A stretch of DNA of 49,048 nt from assembly GCA_026400815.1 (NCBI GenBank), contig JAPLOI010000038.1:1-49048 (forward strand). The letters run 5' to 3'. A model generated the notes under the pieces. The model saw nothing but the letters and a program-made list of their open reading frames with translations. It was not told where the DNA came from and searched no databases. This DNA comes from Alphaproteobacteria bacterium. GTDB taxonomy: Bacteria; Pseudomonadota; Alphaproteobacteria; Acetobacterales; Acetobacteraceae. The position numbers were made by a program, and so were the translations under genes. Shown here one piece after another: positions 15,541-23,349 of this stretch; the first letter of the stretch is position 1; every line of letters begins with the position of its first letter.

Positions 15541-17889
15541 CTATCCCGCCTGCTCCGCGCACCAGGCGCGCCAGGTGTGGCGCAGCGCCGTGCCCAGGTT
15601 GCGGCCGAAGCGCGGCGCATCGCAGAGCGGGCTGGTGCGCACCTGCTCGCGCAGCCCGGCCCGCAGCGTGGCCAGCCCAGGCAGATCCGAGGCCGCGGCC
15701 ACCGCGCGGGCCACGTAGGCATCCAGGTCCGCCACCACCCAATCCTGCAGCCCGGCATTGGACATGTGGCTGGCGGAGTGGCGGGAGGCAAAGGTCTCGC
15801 CGGGTACCGACACGGTCGGCACGCCCATCCACAGCGCCTCGCAGGTGGTCAGCCCGCCGCTATAGGGGAACGGGTCCAGCACCATGTCGATCTCGTTGTA
15901 CTGGGACAGCAGCTGGCGGTGCGGGGAGCCGGCGCGCAGTTCGACCCGCCCGGGCGCGATGCCCTGGGCGGCGAAGGCGGAATGGAAGCGGGCGCAGGTG
16001 GCCGCCTCGCCGAACTGGTGCGCCTTCAGCACCAGGCGGGAGCCGGGAACGGCCTGCAGCACGCGCGCCCAGGTGGCGATGACCACCGGGGTGATCTTGG
16101 CGGTGTTGTTGAAGCAGCCGAAAGTCACCTGCCCGCGCGACAGGGCGGGCAGCGTGACCACATCCGGCGCATAGGGCGGCGGCGAGTAGCACACATAGCC
16201 ATCCGGCATCCGCAGCAGCTTCTCCTGATAGAAGCGCTCGAACCCCTCGGGCGTTTCCCACCGGTCGGTGATCATCCAGTCCATCTCGGCGAGGCCGGTG
16301 GAGTGGTTCTGCATGCCGACCCACTTCACCTGGACCGGCGCCGGACGGTGCGCGCAGGCGGCGATCAGCCCGCGGTCGCCGAAGCCGGACAGTTCCACCA
16401 GGATGTCGATGCCCAGCTCACGGATGCGCGTGGCCAGGGCCTCCGGCGCATCGGTGTCCACCACGTGCCAGGCGCTGGCCAGGGCGCGGAAGCGGCGCTC
16501 GATCGGGTCGTTGGCCTCGGGCTGGCCCAGGCAGACGATCTCGAACGCGTCGGGGTCCAGCGTTTCGAAGCCGGCGATGGTCAGCCAGCCGACGGGGTGG
16601 GTCTTGAGCGTGGGGGAGAGCAGGCCCAGCCGCAGGCGGCGCTCCGGGTCCGGCGTGTTGGCGAAAGGTTGGGGCCCAGGGGGCGATGGGGCGCGCGGCA
16701 GGGTGCGGCCGACGCCGCGATAGGCCTCCAGCAGGGTCTCGCCGGTGACGGCGGGGTGATAGGCCATGGCATTGCCGAGCGAGCGCCAGGCGAGATGGGC
16801 CTGCGGCGCGAAGCGGACGGCTTCCTGCGCGCGGGCCACACCTTCCTGCTGCAGGCCCATGGAGACCAGGGCGTTGGTGAGGTTGCACAGCACGTTCAGC
16901 TGCGGGCCCTGCTCGGCCAGCAGGCCCTCCAGGATCTCCTGCGCCTCGCCGTAGCGATACACCCGCACCAGCGTGGCGGCGTAGTTGTTGCGCAGGTTGG
17001 AATCGCGCGGCGCGAGTTCCACGGCGCGCTTCAGCACCTCGGCCGCCTGCTTGGCGCGGCTGGTGACCGTCAGCGCATTGGCCAACGCGACGGTGGGCAC
17101 CATCTCCTCCGGCGCCAGGGCGACGGCGGCCTCCAGCACCTCCACCGCCTCGTCGCGGCGGCCCAGCTTGCCCAGCAGCAGGCCGCGGGCGCTCAGCAGG
17201 GCCACGTTGGCGGGGTCTTCCGCGCTGGCCACTTCCAGCCGCGCCAGTTCCTCCGCCGCGGCGCCGGCCATGGCGGCGGCTTCGGCGCGGCGCACCGCGA
17301 TGTCGATATGCTGCGGCGCCAGGCGCTGCGCCTCGGCGAAGGCGGATTCCGCGGCCGGCACATCGCCGGTCATCATCAGGGACAGGCCCAGCGCATCCCA
17401 GGCATCGGGCCGGTCTGGCGCGCGGGAGCAGCAGCGCAGCAACAGCATCTGGGCGCGCGCGGCCTCTTGGCGCAGCATCAGCAGTGCCGCCAGGCTCAGC
17501 AGCGCTTCCGGCCGCTGCGGGTTACGTTCCAGGGCGCGTTCGTATTCCGCCTCGGCGTCCGCAAGGCGCCCGGTGCGGCGCAGGCTCTCGCCCAGGCGCA
17601 GCGGCGGCTCGTCCCAGCCCGGCATCGCCACGGCCAATTCACGCAGCATGGTGTGGGCGCGCGCGGCATCACCGGCCATGTCTTCGGCCAGGGCGAGGTT
17701 CAGCAGCGTGCCCGGACGGCGGTCGCCGAAAGCCACGGCGCCGCGCAGGGAGACGAGCGCTTCGGCGGGATGGCCGCCGCGCAGCAGGGCCAGGCCCAGC
17801 GTGGCATGGCCCTCGGCTTCCTGCGCCGCGATCGCCGAGGCGGCTTCCGCCCCGGGATGCACGGCGCCGCCGGTGGCGTCACCCGTCAT
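15541..17889 (-). CDS. TPR-GT41 protein O-glycosyltransferase, FlmG/OGT-like
   Basis: A 782-residue protein with about ten tetratricopeptide repeats (residues 20-390) followed by a GT41 (SPY/OGT) catalytic domain. The GT signatures are seen: KTHPVGWL, ACAHRPAPVQVKWVGMQ, FGCFNNTAKITPVVIATW, VPGSRLVLK and DPFPYSGGLTTCEALWMGVP. OGT-type enzymes move a sugar to Ser/Thr of proteins; Caulobacter FlmG has this layout and glycosylates flagellin. Its place downstream of flagellin, flbT and flaF suggests flagellin as substrate, an inference. ATG at 17889 overlaps the methyltransferase stop by 11 bp. No nonulosonic-acid synthesis genes are in the window. Confidence 0.88.
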   Translation of the reverse strand: MTGDATGGAVHPGAEAASAIAAQEAEGHATLGLALLRGGHPAEALVSLRGAVAFGDRRPGTLLNLALAEDMAGDAARAHTMLRELAVAMPGWDEPPLRLGESLRRTGRLADAEAEYERALERNPQRPEALLSLAALLMLRQEAARAQMLLLRCCSRAPDRPDAWDALGLSLMMTGDVPAAESAFAEAQRLAPQHIDIAVRRAEAAAMAGAAAEELARLEVASAEDPANVALLSARGLLLGKLGRRDEAVEVLEAAVALAPEEMVPTVALANALTVTSRAKQAAEVLKRAVELAPRDSNLRNNYAATLVRVYRYGEAQEILEGLLAEQGPQLNVLCNLTNALVSMGLQQEGVARAQEAVRFAPQAHLAWRSLGNAMAYHPAVTGETLLEAYRGVGRTLPRAPSPPGPQPFANTPDPERRLRLGLLSPTLKTHPVGWLTIAGFETLDPDAFEIVCLGQPEANDPIERRFRALASAWHVVDTDAPEALATRIRELGIDILVELSGFGDRGLIAACAHRPAPVQVKWVGMQNHSTGLAEMDWMITDRWETPEGFERFYQEKLLRMPDGYVCYSPPPYAPDVVTLPALSRGQVTFGCFNNTAKITPVVIATWARVLQAVPGSRLVLKAHQFGEAATCARFHSAFAAQGIAPGRVELRAGSPHRQLLSQYNEIDMVLDPFPYSGGLTTCEALWMGVPTVSVPGETFASRHSASHMSNAGLQDWVVADLDAYVARAVAAASDLPGLATLRAGLREQVRTSPLCDAPRFGRNLGTALRHTWRAWCAEQAG

Positions 17890-19345
17890 GCCGCACCCGT
17901 TCCAGTGCCACGACCATGCCGGCCACGTCGGCGCCGGCTTCGGTGCGCAGGCCCTCGCGGCGCATCACCCGCAGCGCGAAGCCGGCTTCCGCCGCCACGC
18001 GCAGGATGTAGTCGGCATGGTGGGAGAAGCGGCCCTGCCGGCCCAGGCGCCAGCCCTTGGCCACATCCTCTTCGCTCGGCTGCGGCATCTCTTCCACGGT
18101 GAACAGCAGCAGCCCGCCCGGCGCCAGCCGCGCGTGGCACAGCTTCATCACCTCATCCAGCACGCCGAAATAACAGAACACGTCGGCGGCCAGGATCACC
18201 GGCCAATCGGTACGGTCATTCGCCAGGAAGGTTTCCAGCTCGCCATGCACCAGGTCGCCGTAGATCTCCTTCTGCGCCGCCTCGCGCAGCATGCCGTCGG
18301 AGACATCGATGCCGGTGATGGGCCCCAGCTTGAGGTCGGAGAGCACCACGCCCATCAGCCCGGTGCCGCAGCCCAGATCCAGCACCGGCCCCAGCGCCGC
18401 GCCGTCGCCCACATCCGGGCGCAGCTCCAGCAGCGCCGCGCGCAGCAGGCCGGGCACGCGATAATGCAGGCCGATCAGGTGGGATTCGAAGCGCTGCGCA
18501 TAGCCATCGAACACGGTTTCCAGATAGGGCGCCGGCGCGCGCGTGCTTTGCGGGCGCAGCCCAGCGGCGGCCACGAGGTGGCGCACATAGGGATCCTCCG
18601 GCGCCAGCTTCAGCGCCTCGGCATAGGCGGCGGTGGCTTCGCCATGGCGGCCGAGGCTGGACAGCGCATGGCCCTTCAGCCCGAACACCTGGGCATCGGC
18701 CACGCCATCGCGCCGCGCCGCCTCGGCAATGTCGGCCGCGCCGGCGAAATCGCGCGCGCGCATCGCCACCATGATCGCCGCGGTACGCAGCGTGGGGTCG
18801 CCGGGGATGGCGCGGATGCCGTCGGCCAGCACCTGTGCCGCCGCATCATGCTCGCCGCAGCGCTCCAGCGCGGTGGCGTAGGCGCGCACGCAGGGGGCGT
18901 GGCGCGGCTCCGCGGCCACCGCCTCGCGCAGGCACGGCACCGCATCTTCCGGCCGGTTCATCTCCAGCAGCACCACGCCCAGCACCGCCTTGGCGCGCGG
19001 ATGGCGCGGCGCCAGGATCACGGCATCGGACGCATCGGCCGCCGCACCCAGCACATCCTGCGCCTGCATGCGCGCATCGGCGCGACTGATCAGCAATTCC
19101 ACCGCGCCGCCATCCATCGCCAGCCCGGCATCCAGCTCGGCCAGCGCTTCCGGAATGCGGCCCTCGCGCAGCAGCAGCCGGGCTTCCATGTCGTGCAGTT
19201 CGGGCGACGGCGGCGCCAGGCGGCGCAGGGCTGCCATCAGCGGCCGGGCGGCATGCACGCGGCCGGCGGCGATCATGTCCTGCACCCGGCGCGTCAGCTG
19301 CGCGGGGTCGGGGCCAACAGGAAGAGATGTGGGGGCGAGTTGCAT
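17879..19345 (-). CDS. TPR-repeat class I SAM-dependent methyltransferase
   Basis: A 488-residue protein with tetratricopeptide-like repeats over about residues 20-260 and a Rossmann methyltransferase domain with the SAM motif VLDLGCGTGLMG. Later blocks are ITGIDVSDGMLREA and the acidic/aromatic AADVFCYFGVLDEV. Substrate is unknown; a TPR domain usually docks a protein or another enzyme. Start at 19345 follows AAGGAG at 7 nt. The overlap with the glycosyltransferase gene and the flagellar neighbours suggest joint action on flagellin or its glycan. Not related to FliB by any motif I see. Confidence 0.82.
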   Translation of the reverse strand: MQLAPTSLPVGPDPAQLTRRVQDMIAAGRVHAARPLMAALRRLAPPSPELHDMEARLLLREGRIPEALAELDAGLAMDGGAVELLISRADARMQAQDVLGAAADASDAVILAPRHPRAKAVLGVVLLEMNRPEDAVPCLREAVAAEPRHAPCVRAYATALERCGEHDAAAQVLADGIRAIPGDPTLRTAAIMVAMRARDFAGAADIAEAARRDGVADAQVFGLKGHALSSLGRHGEATAAYAEALKLAPEDPYVRHLVAAAGLRPQSTRAPAPYLETVFDGYAQRFESHLIGLHYRVPGLLRAALLELRPDVGDGAALGPVLDLGCGTGLMGVVLSDLKLGPITGIDVSDGMLREAAQKEIYGDLVHGELETFLANDRTDWPVILAADVFCYFGVLDEVMKLCHARLAPGGLLLFTVEEMPQPSEEDVAKGWRLGRQGRFSHHADYILRVAAEAGFALRVMRREGLRTEAGADVAGMVVALERVRHDG

Positions 19346-19382
19346 CGGCGGCTCCTTTTGAGCGTCGGATGGTCGGCGGAAT

Positions 19383-20213
19383 TCAGGCAATGATGCCGCG
19401 CAATTGCAGGGACAGCGCGCTGAGATCGGGGGCGGGGGCCGGGGCTTCCTTCTGTTTCTCCAGCAGGTAGCGTTGGCTCAGGCCATCCACGAATTTCGGG
19501 TCTTGCAGGCGGGATATATCCAGCCGGTTGGTGATGGCCTTTTCCTGCGCACCGAGCTCCTGGAAGGCGATCTGCTTCGGGATGCCCAGCGCGGTGGTGA
19601 CCACGCGCCGCATCACAGGGTCGCCCAGGATGTCGATCGCGTTCTTGAACTTGCTGGCCCGCTCGCGGAAATCCAGCGCATCGGAAAGCCCTGGCGTGGC
19701 CTTTTCCAGCCCCTTGCGCCACGCCACTTCCACGTAGCCATCGGCCAGCCGCGTCTGCAACGCCGGGTCCTTCAGCGCGTCGATCCCGGCCTTGGCGAAG
19801 TCGAACGCCTTCACCACCGACTTCCAGCGCGCGCTGCCCATCCGGTTCACCAGCGCATTGGGGTCGTTGGGGTCGGAGAGCAGCACCTTCTTGGCCAGGC
19901 CCGCATAGGGAACCTGATCTGCCAGACCGTTGGCGGTCAGCAGCACCTTCATCACCGCCGGGTTGTCCAGCGCCTCGCCAATGGTCTTGGCCTTGGCGAT
20001 CACGCGCTTGAACACCGCGATGTCGCGCTGCGTCTCCGGCTGCTTGGCGGTGTTCGCCACCTCGCGGTCGCGGTTCTTCTGCGCCATCTTCAGCGCCACC
20101 AGCGGGCTTCCGCCAGGCGTGCCGCCGCCGCCATACAGCGTCGTCAGCAGGTTGGAAGACGCGTTGGTGCCGCCGAAAAGCGTCGTCAATCCTGTTCCGG
20201 AGACGAGCGCCAC
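19383..20213 (-). CDS. DUF1217 flagellar-locus protein
   Basis: A 276-residue DUF1217 protein, a family found almost only in alphaproteobacterial flagellar clusters and of unknown role. Blocks recognised are LVALKMAQKNRDREVA, DIAVFKRVIAKAKTIGEAL and LVNRMGSARWKSVVKAF. It uses a GTG start at 20213, preceded by GAGGAG about 10 nt upstream. It is 14 bp downstream of flaF and likely cotranscribed with flagellin, flbT and flaF. Confidence 0.8.
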   Translation of the reverse strand: MALVSGTGLTTLFGGTNASSNLLTTLYGGGGTPGGSPLVALKMAQKNRDREVANTAKQPETQRDIAVFKRVIAKAKTIGEALDNPAVMKVLLTANGLADQVPYAGLAKKVLLSDPNDPNALVNRMGSARWKSVVKAFDFAKAGIDALKDPALQTRLADGYVEVAWRKGLEKATPGLSDALDFRERASKFKNAIDILGDPVMRRVVTTALGIPKQIAFQELGAQEKAITNRLDISRLQDPKFVDGLSQRYLLEKQKEAPAPAPDLSALSLQLRGIIA

Positions 20214-20227
20214 GGCGCGGGCGCTCC

Positions 20228-20578
20228 TCAGCCCTGGCCGGAAAGCCCGGCCGCGATATCCTCGTTCACGCCGATGAGGAAATCGAAGTCGGGCGCATCG
20301 CGCTGCATCTCGCGCTGCACGGCCATGCCCACCGAGACGATGGAGGCGCGCAGCGGTTCCGGCAGCCCGTTCTCGGGATCGCGCATCAGGTCGATCACCG
20401 TGGTCCAGAGGCGGGAATTATCGGCCAGCGCGCGCACCTGCACCACAGGATTGCCGCTGCGGCTGTTGCGCAGCGCCACGACCGCACGGCGGAACACTTC
20501 CGCCTCCTGCTCGCGCGGGCTGCGATGCGCGGAAGACTTCGCGTAGGCCCTCATGGCCTGTTCCATGCCGTTTTGCAT
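20228..20578 (-). CDS. flaF: Flagellar biosynthesis regulator FlaF
   Basis: FlaF is needed for flagellin translation or secretion and works against FlbT in alphaproteobacteria. The 116-residue product has the family start MEQAMRAYAKSSAHRSPREQ and the block ALADNSRLWTTVIDLMRDP. ATG at 20578 follows AAGGA at a good distance; a start four codons later (MEQAM) is possible. It lies 34 bp after flbT on the same strand, the usual order. Confidence 0.92.
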   Translation of the reverse strand: MQNGMEQAMRAYAKSSAHRSPREQEAEVFRRAVVALRNSRSGNPVVQVRALADNSRLWTTVIDLMRDPENGLPEPLRASIVSVGMAVQREMQRDAPDFDFLIGVNEDIAAGLSGQG

Positions 20579-20612
20579 GAGGAGCAATCCTTTCGTTGCG
20601 ATATCACTTCGG

Positions 20613-21068
20613 TCAGGCAGTGCCTGCCGTCGCCAGCGCCGAGGAGTCGGTTTGCGAAAGCGTGGGCTGGTCGGGCCCGCGGCCGAGCACCGCATCCTCG
20701 TGGCGGATGATTCGCCGGGCGAGCTTGAGGGCCTGGTAGCAATCGTCGGATTCCGCGCTGGCCAGGGCGCGGTCGAGAATTTCGCAGGCCAGGGCGGATG
20801 TGGTGGCGGATTTGAACGCCGCGATCAGGCCGCGCGCCGCCTCCAGCCCATGGATACGCTCGTCGTCGGTGCCGATATAGGCCGACTGCAGCGCGAAGTA
20901 GATGCGCCGCGCCGGGCTGTCGGCCTGGTCTGGCGCCATGATCTGCTTGCCGAACAGGAAGCGGGTACGGGCAGTGAGCTCGATGCGTGACTTGGTGCGA
21001 AACCGGATCGGCGCCCCATTCACGATCATCATCTCGCCCTGCCGAAGCTCCAGCACGAGAGTGGACAT
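20613..21068 (-). CDS. flbT: Flagellin mRNA repressor FlbT
   Basis: FlbT binds the 5' leader of flagellin mRNA in Caulobacter and promotes its decay until the hook is complete. The 151-residue product has ELRQGEMMIVNGAPIRF at its N-terminus, TRFLFGKQIMAPDQA and ARRIYFALQSAYIG, as in the family. ATG at 21068 is preceded by TAAGGAG. It is directly downstream of flagellin and upstream of flaF. Confidence 0.93.
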   Translation of the reverse strand: MSTLVLELRQGEMMIVNGAPIRFRTKSRIELTARTRFLFGKQIMAPDQADSPARRIYFALQSAYIGTDDERIHGLEAARGLIAAFKSATTSALACEILDRALASAESDDCYQALKLARRIIRHEDAVLGRGPDQPTLSQTDSSALATAGTA

Positions 21069-21124
21069 GCAATCTCCTTAAAGAGCCCACGCCCCGGACG
21101 CGTCCTGCGCCGGGCGGGCCAGAA

Positions 21125-21145
21125 GAGAGGCACCGCGCCCCTCTC
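21125..21145 (-). other. Small hairpin between flagellin and flbT
   Basis: GAGAGG (21125-21130) and CCTCTC (21140-21145) form a 6-bp stem. On the minus strand it is followed only by TTCT, so it could attenuate read-through from the abundant flagellin mRNA but is weak as a terminator. Confidence 0.3.
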
Positions 21146-21167
21146 CCGTACCCGGGGCCGTGCTGGG

Positions 21168-22019
21168 TTACTTGAACAGGCTGAGCAGGCTCTGCGGCGC
21201 CTGATTGGCGATCGACAGCGCCTGGGTGCCCAGCTGCTGGCGGATCTGCAGCGCCTGCAGCTTGGCGGACTCCTTGGCCAGATCGGCATCGATCAACGAC
21301 CCGAGGCCGCCGTTGAGGCTGTCCATCTTGTCGTTGTTGTAGCTGATCTGGTTGTCGACGTAGTTCGAAGCGGCACCGTAGGTGTTCAGCTGCGTGCCCA
21401 GGGTGGACAGGGCATTCAGGAACGTGCCGGAGGAGGTGATCAGCGCCACCACGCTGTCTGCCGCGTTCAGCTGCGTGGAGGTGAAGTTCACCGACGCGAA
21501 GAAGGCCGAACCGCCGAAGGTGGCGATGCCGTAGGTCGCGCCCACCTCGTTGCGGATCACCGCCACCGAGCCGAACGTGCCGTTGCTGCCGGTGATGTCA
21601 CCGACCAGCGACTTGTTGTTGTAGCCGGCGTCCTGCAGGAACGTCTTCACGTTCGCGATCAGCGACTGGTACTGCGCCGCGTACTGGGTGCGCTGGTCGC
21701 CCAGCGTGTTGCTGTCGGCCAGCTTCACCAGAACCTCGCGCGCCGTATTCAGTGTCTTGGACACCGAGGTCAGGCCCGTGACGGTGGTGGAAATCAGGCC
21801 CTTCACATTGCCCAGCTGCTGGTTGGCGCTGGTCAGCGCGCCGACATCGGACCGCACCCGCTGCGCCACGGCAAAGGCCGCGCCGTCATCGGTCGCATCC
21901 GCCACGCGGAAGCCGGTGGAGATCGTTTTCTGCGTGGTCGCCAGCTGCGACGCCGTCATGTTCAGGGACTGCAACGCGATCTGTGCGTTGATGTTGGTAT
22001 TAACGGAATTGAGGGACAT
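21168..22019 (-). CDS. fliC: Flagellin
   Basis: The filament subunit, exported by the flagellar type III system. The 283-residue protein has the conserved N-terminal coiled coil (SLNSVNTNINAQIALQSLN, TISTGFRVADATDDGAAFAV) and the C-terminal one ending ALSIANQAPQSLLSLF. The middle (about 130-200) is short and rich in Ser, Thr, Asn and Gly, with little outer domain, as in other alphaproteobacterial flagellins; it offers possible O-glycosylation sites. Start ATG at 22019 follows AGGAAAA. It has its own 212-bp upstream region. Confidence 0.95.
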   Translation of the reverse strand: MSLNSVNTNINAQIALQSLNMTASQLATTQKTISTGFRVADATDDGAAFAVAQRVRSDVGALTSANQQLGNVKGLISTTVTGLTSVSKTLNTAREVLVKLADSNTLGDQRTQYAAQYQSLIANVKTFLQDAGYNNKSLVGDITGSNGTFGSVAVIRNEVGATYGIATFGGSAFFASVNFTSTQLNAADSVVALITSSGTFLNALSTLGTQLNTYGAASNYVDNQISYNNDKMDSLNGGLGSLIDADLAKESAKLQALQIRQQLGTQALSIANQAPQSLLSLFK

Positions 22020-22055
22020 GGTGAGTTTTCCTACTTGCCCAGATGTTACGCATGC

Positions 22056-22089
22056 CCCGAAATTTTTCGGGCGAGCCCCATTGTGGGGC
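22056..22089 (-). promoter_or_regulatory. Two hairpins in the flagellin mRNA leader
   Basis: CCCGAAATTTTTCGGG (22056-22071) has 7-bp perfect arms and GCCCCATTGTGGGGC (22075-22089) has 6-bp arms with a 3-nt loop. They are 36 to 70 nt upstream of the flagellin ATG, inside the probable 5' leader. FlbT acts on the flagellin leader in Caulobacter, so these are the natural candidates for its site. Confidence 0.55.
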
Positions 22090-22231
22090 CGTGAGTGTTA
22101 ATGCGCGGTGAAGCCCACCGGATGTTTTCCGGCCCTTAGTCCGGGTGTCGCGCATGGTCTCAGGCCCGCGCACCGCGGCTCCCTTGGGGAACCGGCCGGC
22201 GCGCGACAGTCGGCGGGGGTGCGGCATTGCC

Positions 22232-23338
22232 TCAACCCGCCGGAAGAAACTTCGTCAGGCTCAGGCTCTGCAGCCCGGCCAGCAGCTGGTAGGAGGCTTG
22301 CAGCTGCGTCTGCGTCAGCGACAGGCGCGAGAGCGTCTCGGCCATGTCCACGTCCTCCACGTTCGAGACCTGGCCGCGCAGCGCGGTGGCCGCCTGCTCC
22401 AGCCGGGACTTGTCCTCGCGGATCGTCGCCTGCCGGTCGCCCAGCACGCCCGCATCCACGCCCAGCGCGGTTTCCGCGCCGGTCAGGCTCTCGCGCACAT
22501 CGGCCACCAGCGCGGCAAAGCCCGGCTCGTTCATCTGGCTGCTCGAAAGCGAGCCCAGCGTCGCCAGGCCGCGCATGATGTCGCGCATGTAGGATCCGGT
22601 GGTGCTGGTGCCGCCCGAAACCGCATCGGAATTGGCACTGGCCAGGATGCCCACCTGCACCTGCCGCCCCTCGCCCACCGGCACCCGGTCCTTCAGCCCG
22701 TCCAGCACCGCCACCGGCTGCGACAGCGTGGTGGTGAAGGGGGAGGTGCCGACGGCGTTAGAGGAGGCGGTGGCCAGCGTCGCCGCCGCCGTCGCCGCCG
22801 CGCCATTGACGCCAAGCGTGCCCACCGCGGTGGAGATGTCGGTGAAGAAGCCGGAGGAGAGGATGGCATCGGCATTCGGCACCGGCGCCGTGGCGCTGTC
22901 CTGCCCGCCGAACACATAGGTGTCGCCGTGCTTCTCGTTCAGCGCCGTGGCAACGCTGCGCAGCGCATCGCGCGCCGCGGCCGCCACGCTGTCCACCATC
23001 GCGGCGCTGAGGCCGTTGAGGTCGGCGGTGCGCGCCCGGAAGGCGCTGGCGATGCTGGCGATCTGGTCCAGGCCGGCGCGCGCCACATCCATGCGGCCCT
23101 GCACCGCGTCGATATTGGCCTGGAAGGATTCCAGCTTGGTGATCGCCGGGCGCAGCGACAGGCTTGCCGCCCCCTGGGCGCCGAGCCCGCCCAGCGTATC
23201 CGCCACGCGCCCGCTGGCGGCCTGGCGCGTCAGCATGTCCAGCCGGTCGCGCACCTGCGCGGCACTGGCCAGCACGGAACCGCGCGCGCCCTGGCCGGCG
23301 CTGGCGGGAAGACTGAAACCGGAGGCGATCTGTGTCAT
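22232..23338 (-). CDS. flgL: Flagellar hook-associated protein 3 (FlgL)
   Basis: FlgL joins hook-cap protein FlgK to the filament. The 368-residue protein has flagellin-like ends: N-terminal block SAAQVRDRLDMLTRQAASGR and GDTYVFGGQDS, and the C-terminal helix VSNVEDVDMAETLSRLSLTQ with QLQASYQLLAGLQSLSL. The central part (about 170-210) is an Ala-rich insert. ATG at 23338 follows GAGGGAGG and lies inside the last codons of flgK, so the two overlap by 11 bp... the flgK stop is at 23350, leaving 11 bp between them. Last gene of flgE-flgK-flgL. Confidence 0.93.
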   Translation of the reverse strand: MTQIASGFSLPASAGQGARGSVLASAAQVRDRLDMLTRQAASGRVADTLGGLGAQGAASLSLRPAITKLESFQANIDAVQGRMDVARAGLDQIASIASAFRARTADLNGLSAAMVDSVAAAARDALRSVATALNEKHGDTYVFGGQDSATAPVPNADAILSSGFFTDISTAVGTLGVNGAAATAAATLATASSNAVGTSPFTTTLSQPVAVLDGLKDRVPVGEGRQVQVGILASANSDAVSGGTSTTGSYMRDIMRGLATLGSLSSSQMNEPGFAALVADVRESLTGAETALGVDAGVLGDRQATIREDKSRLEQAATALRGQVSNVEDVDMAETLSRLSLTQTQLQASYQLLAGLQSLSLTKFLPAG

Positions 23339-23349
23339 GCCACCCTCCC

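Noticed and set aside
15457-18102. An 881-codon open frame on the plus strand
   Set aside because: It is antisense to the GT41 glycosyltransferase, which has clear motifs; the plus-strand product is low-complexity Gly/Arg/Gln-rich.
22090-22231. Sigma-54 promoter for flagellin
   Set aside because: Pairs of GG and GC with 10-bp spacing exist but the -24 and -12 boxes match the consensus poorly.
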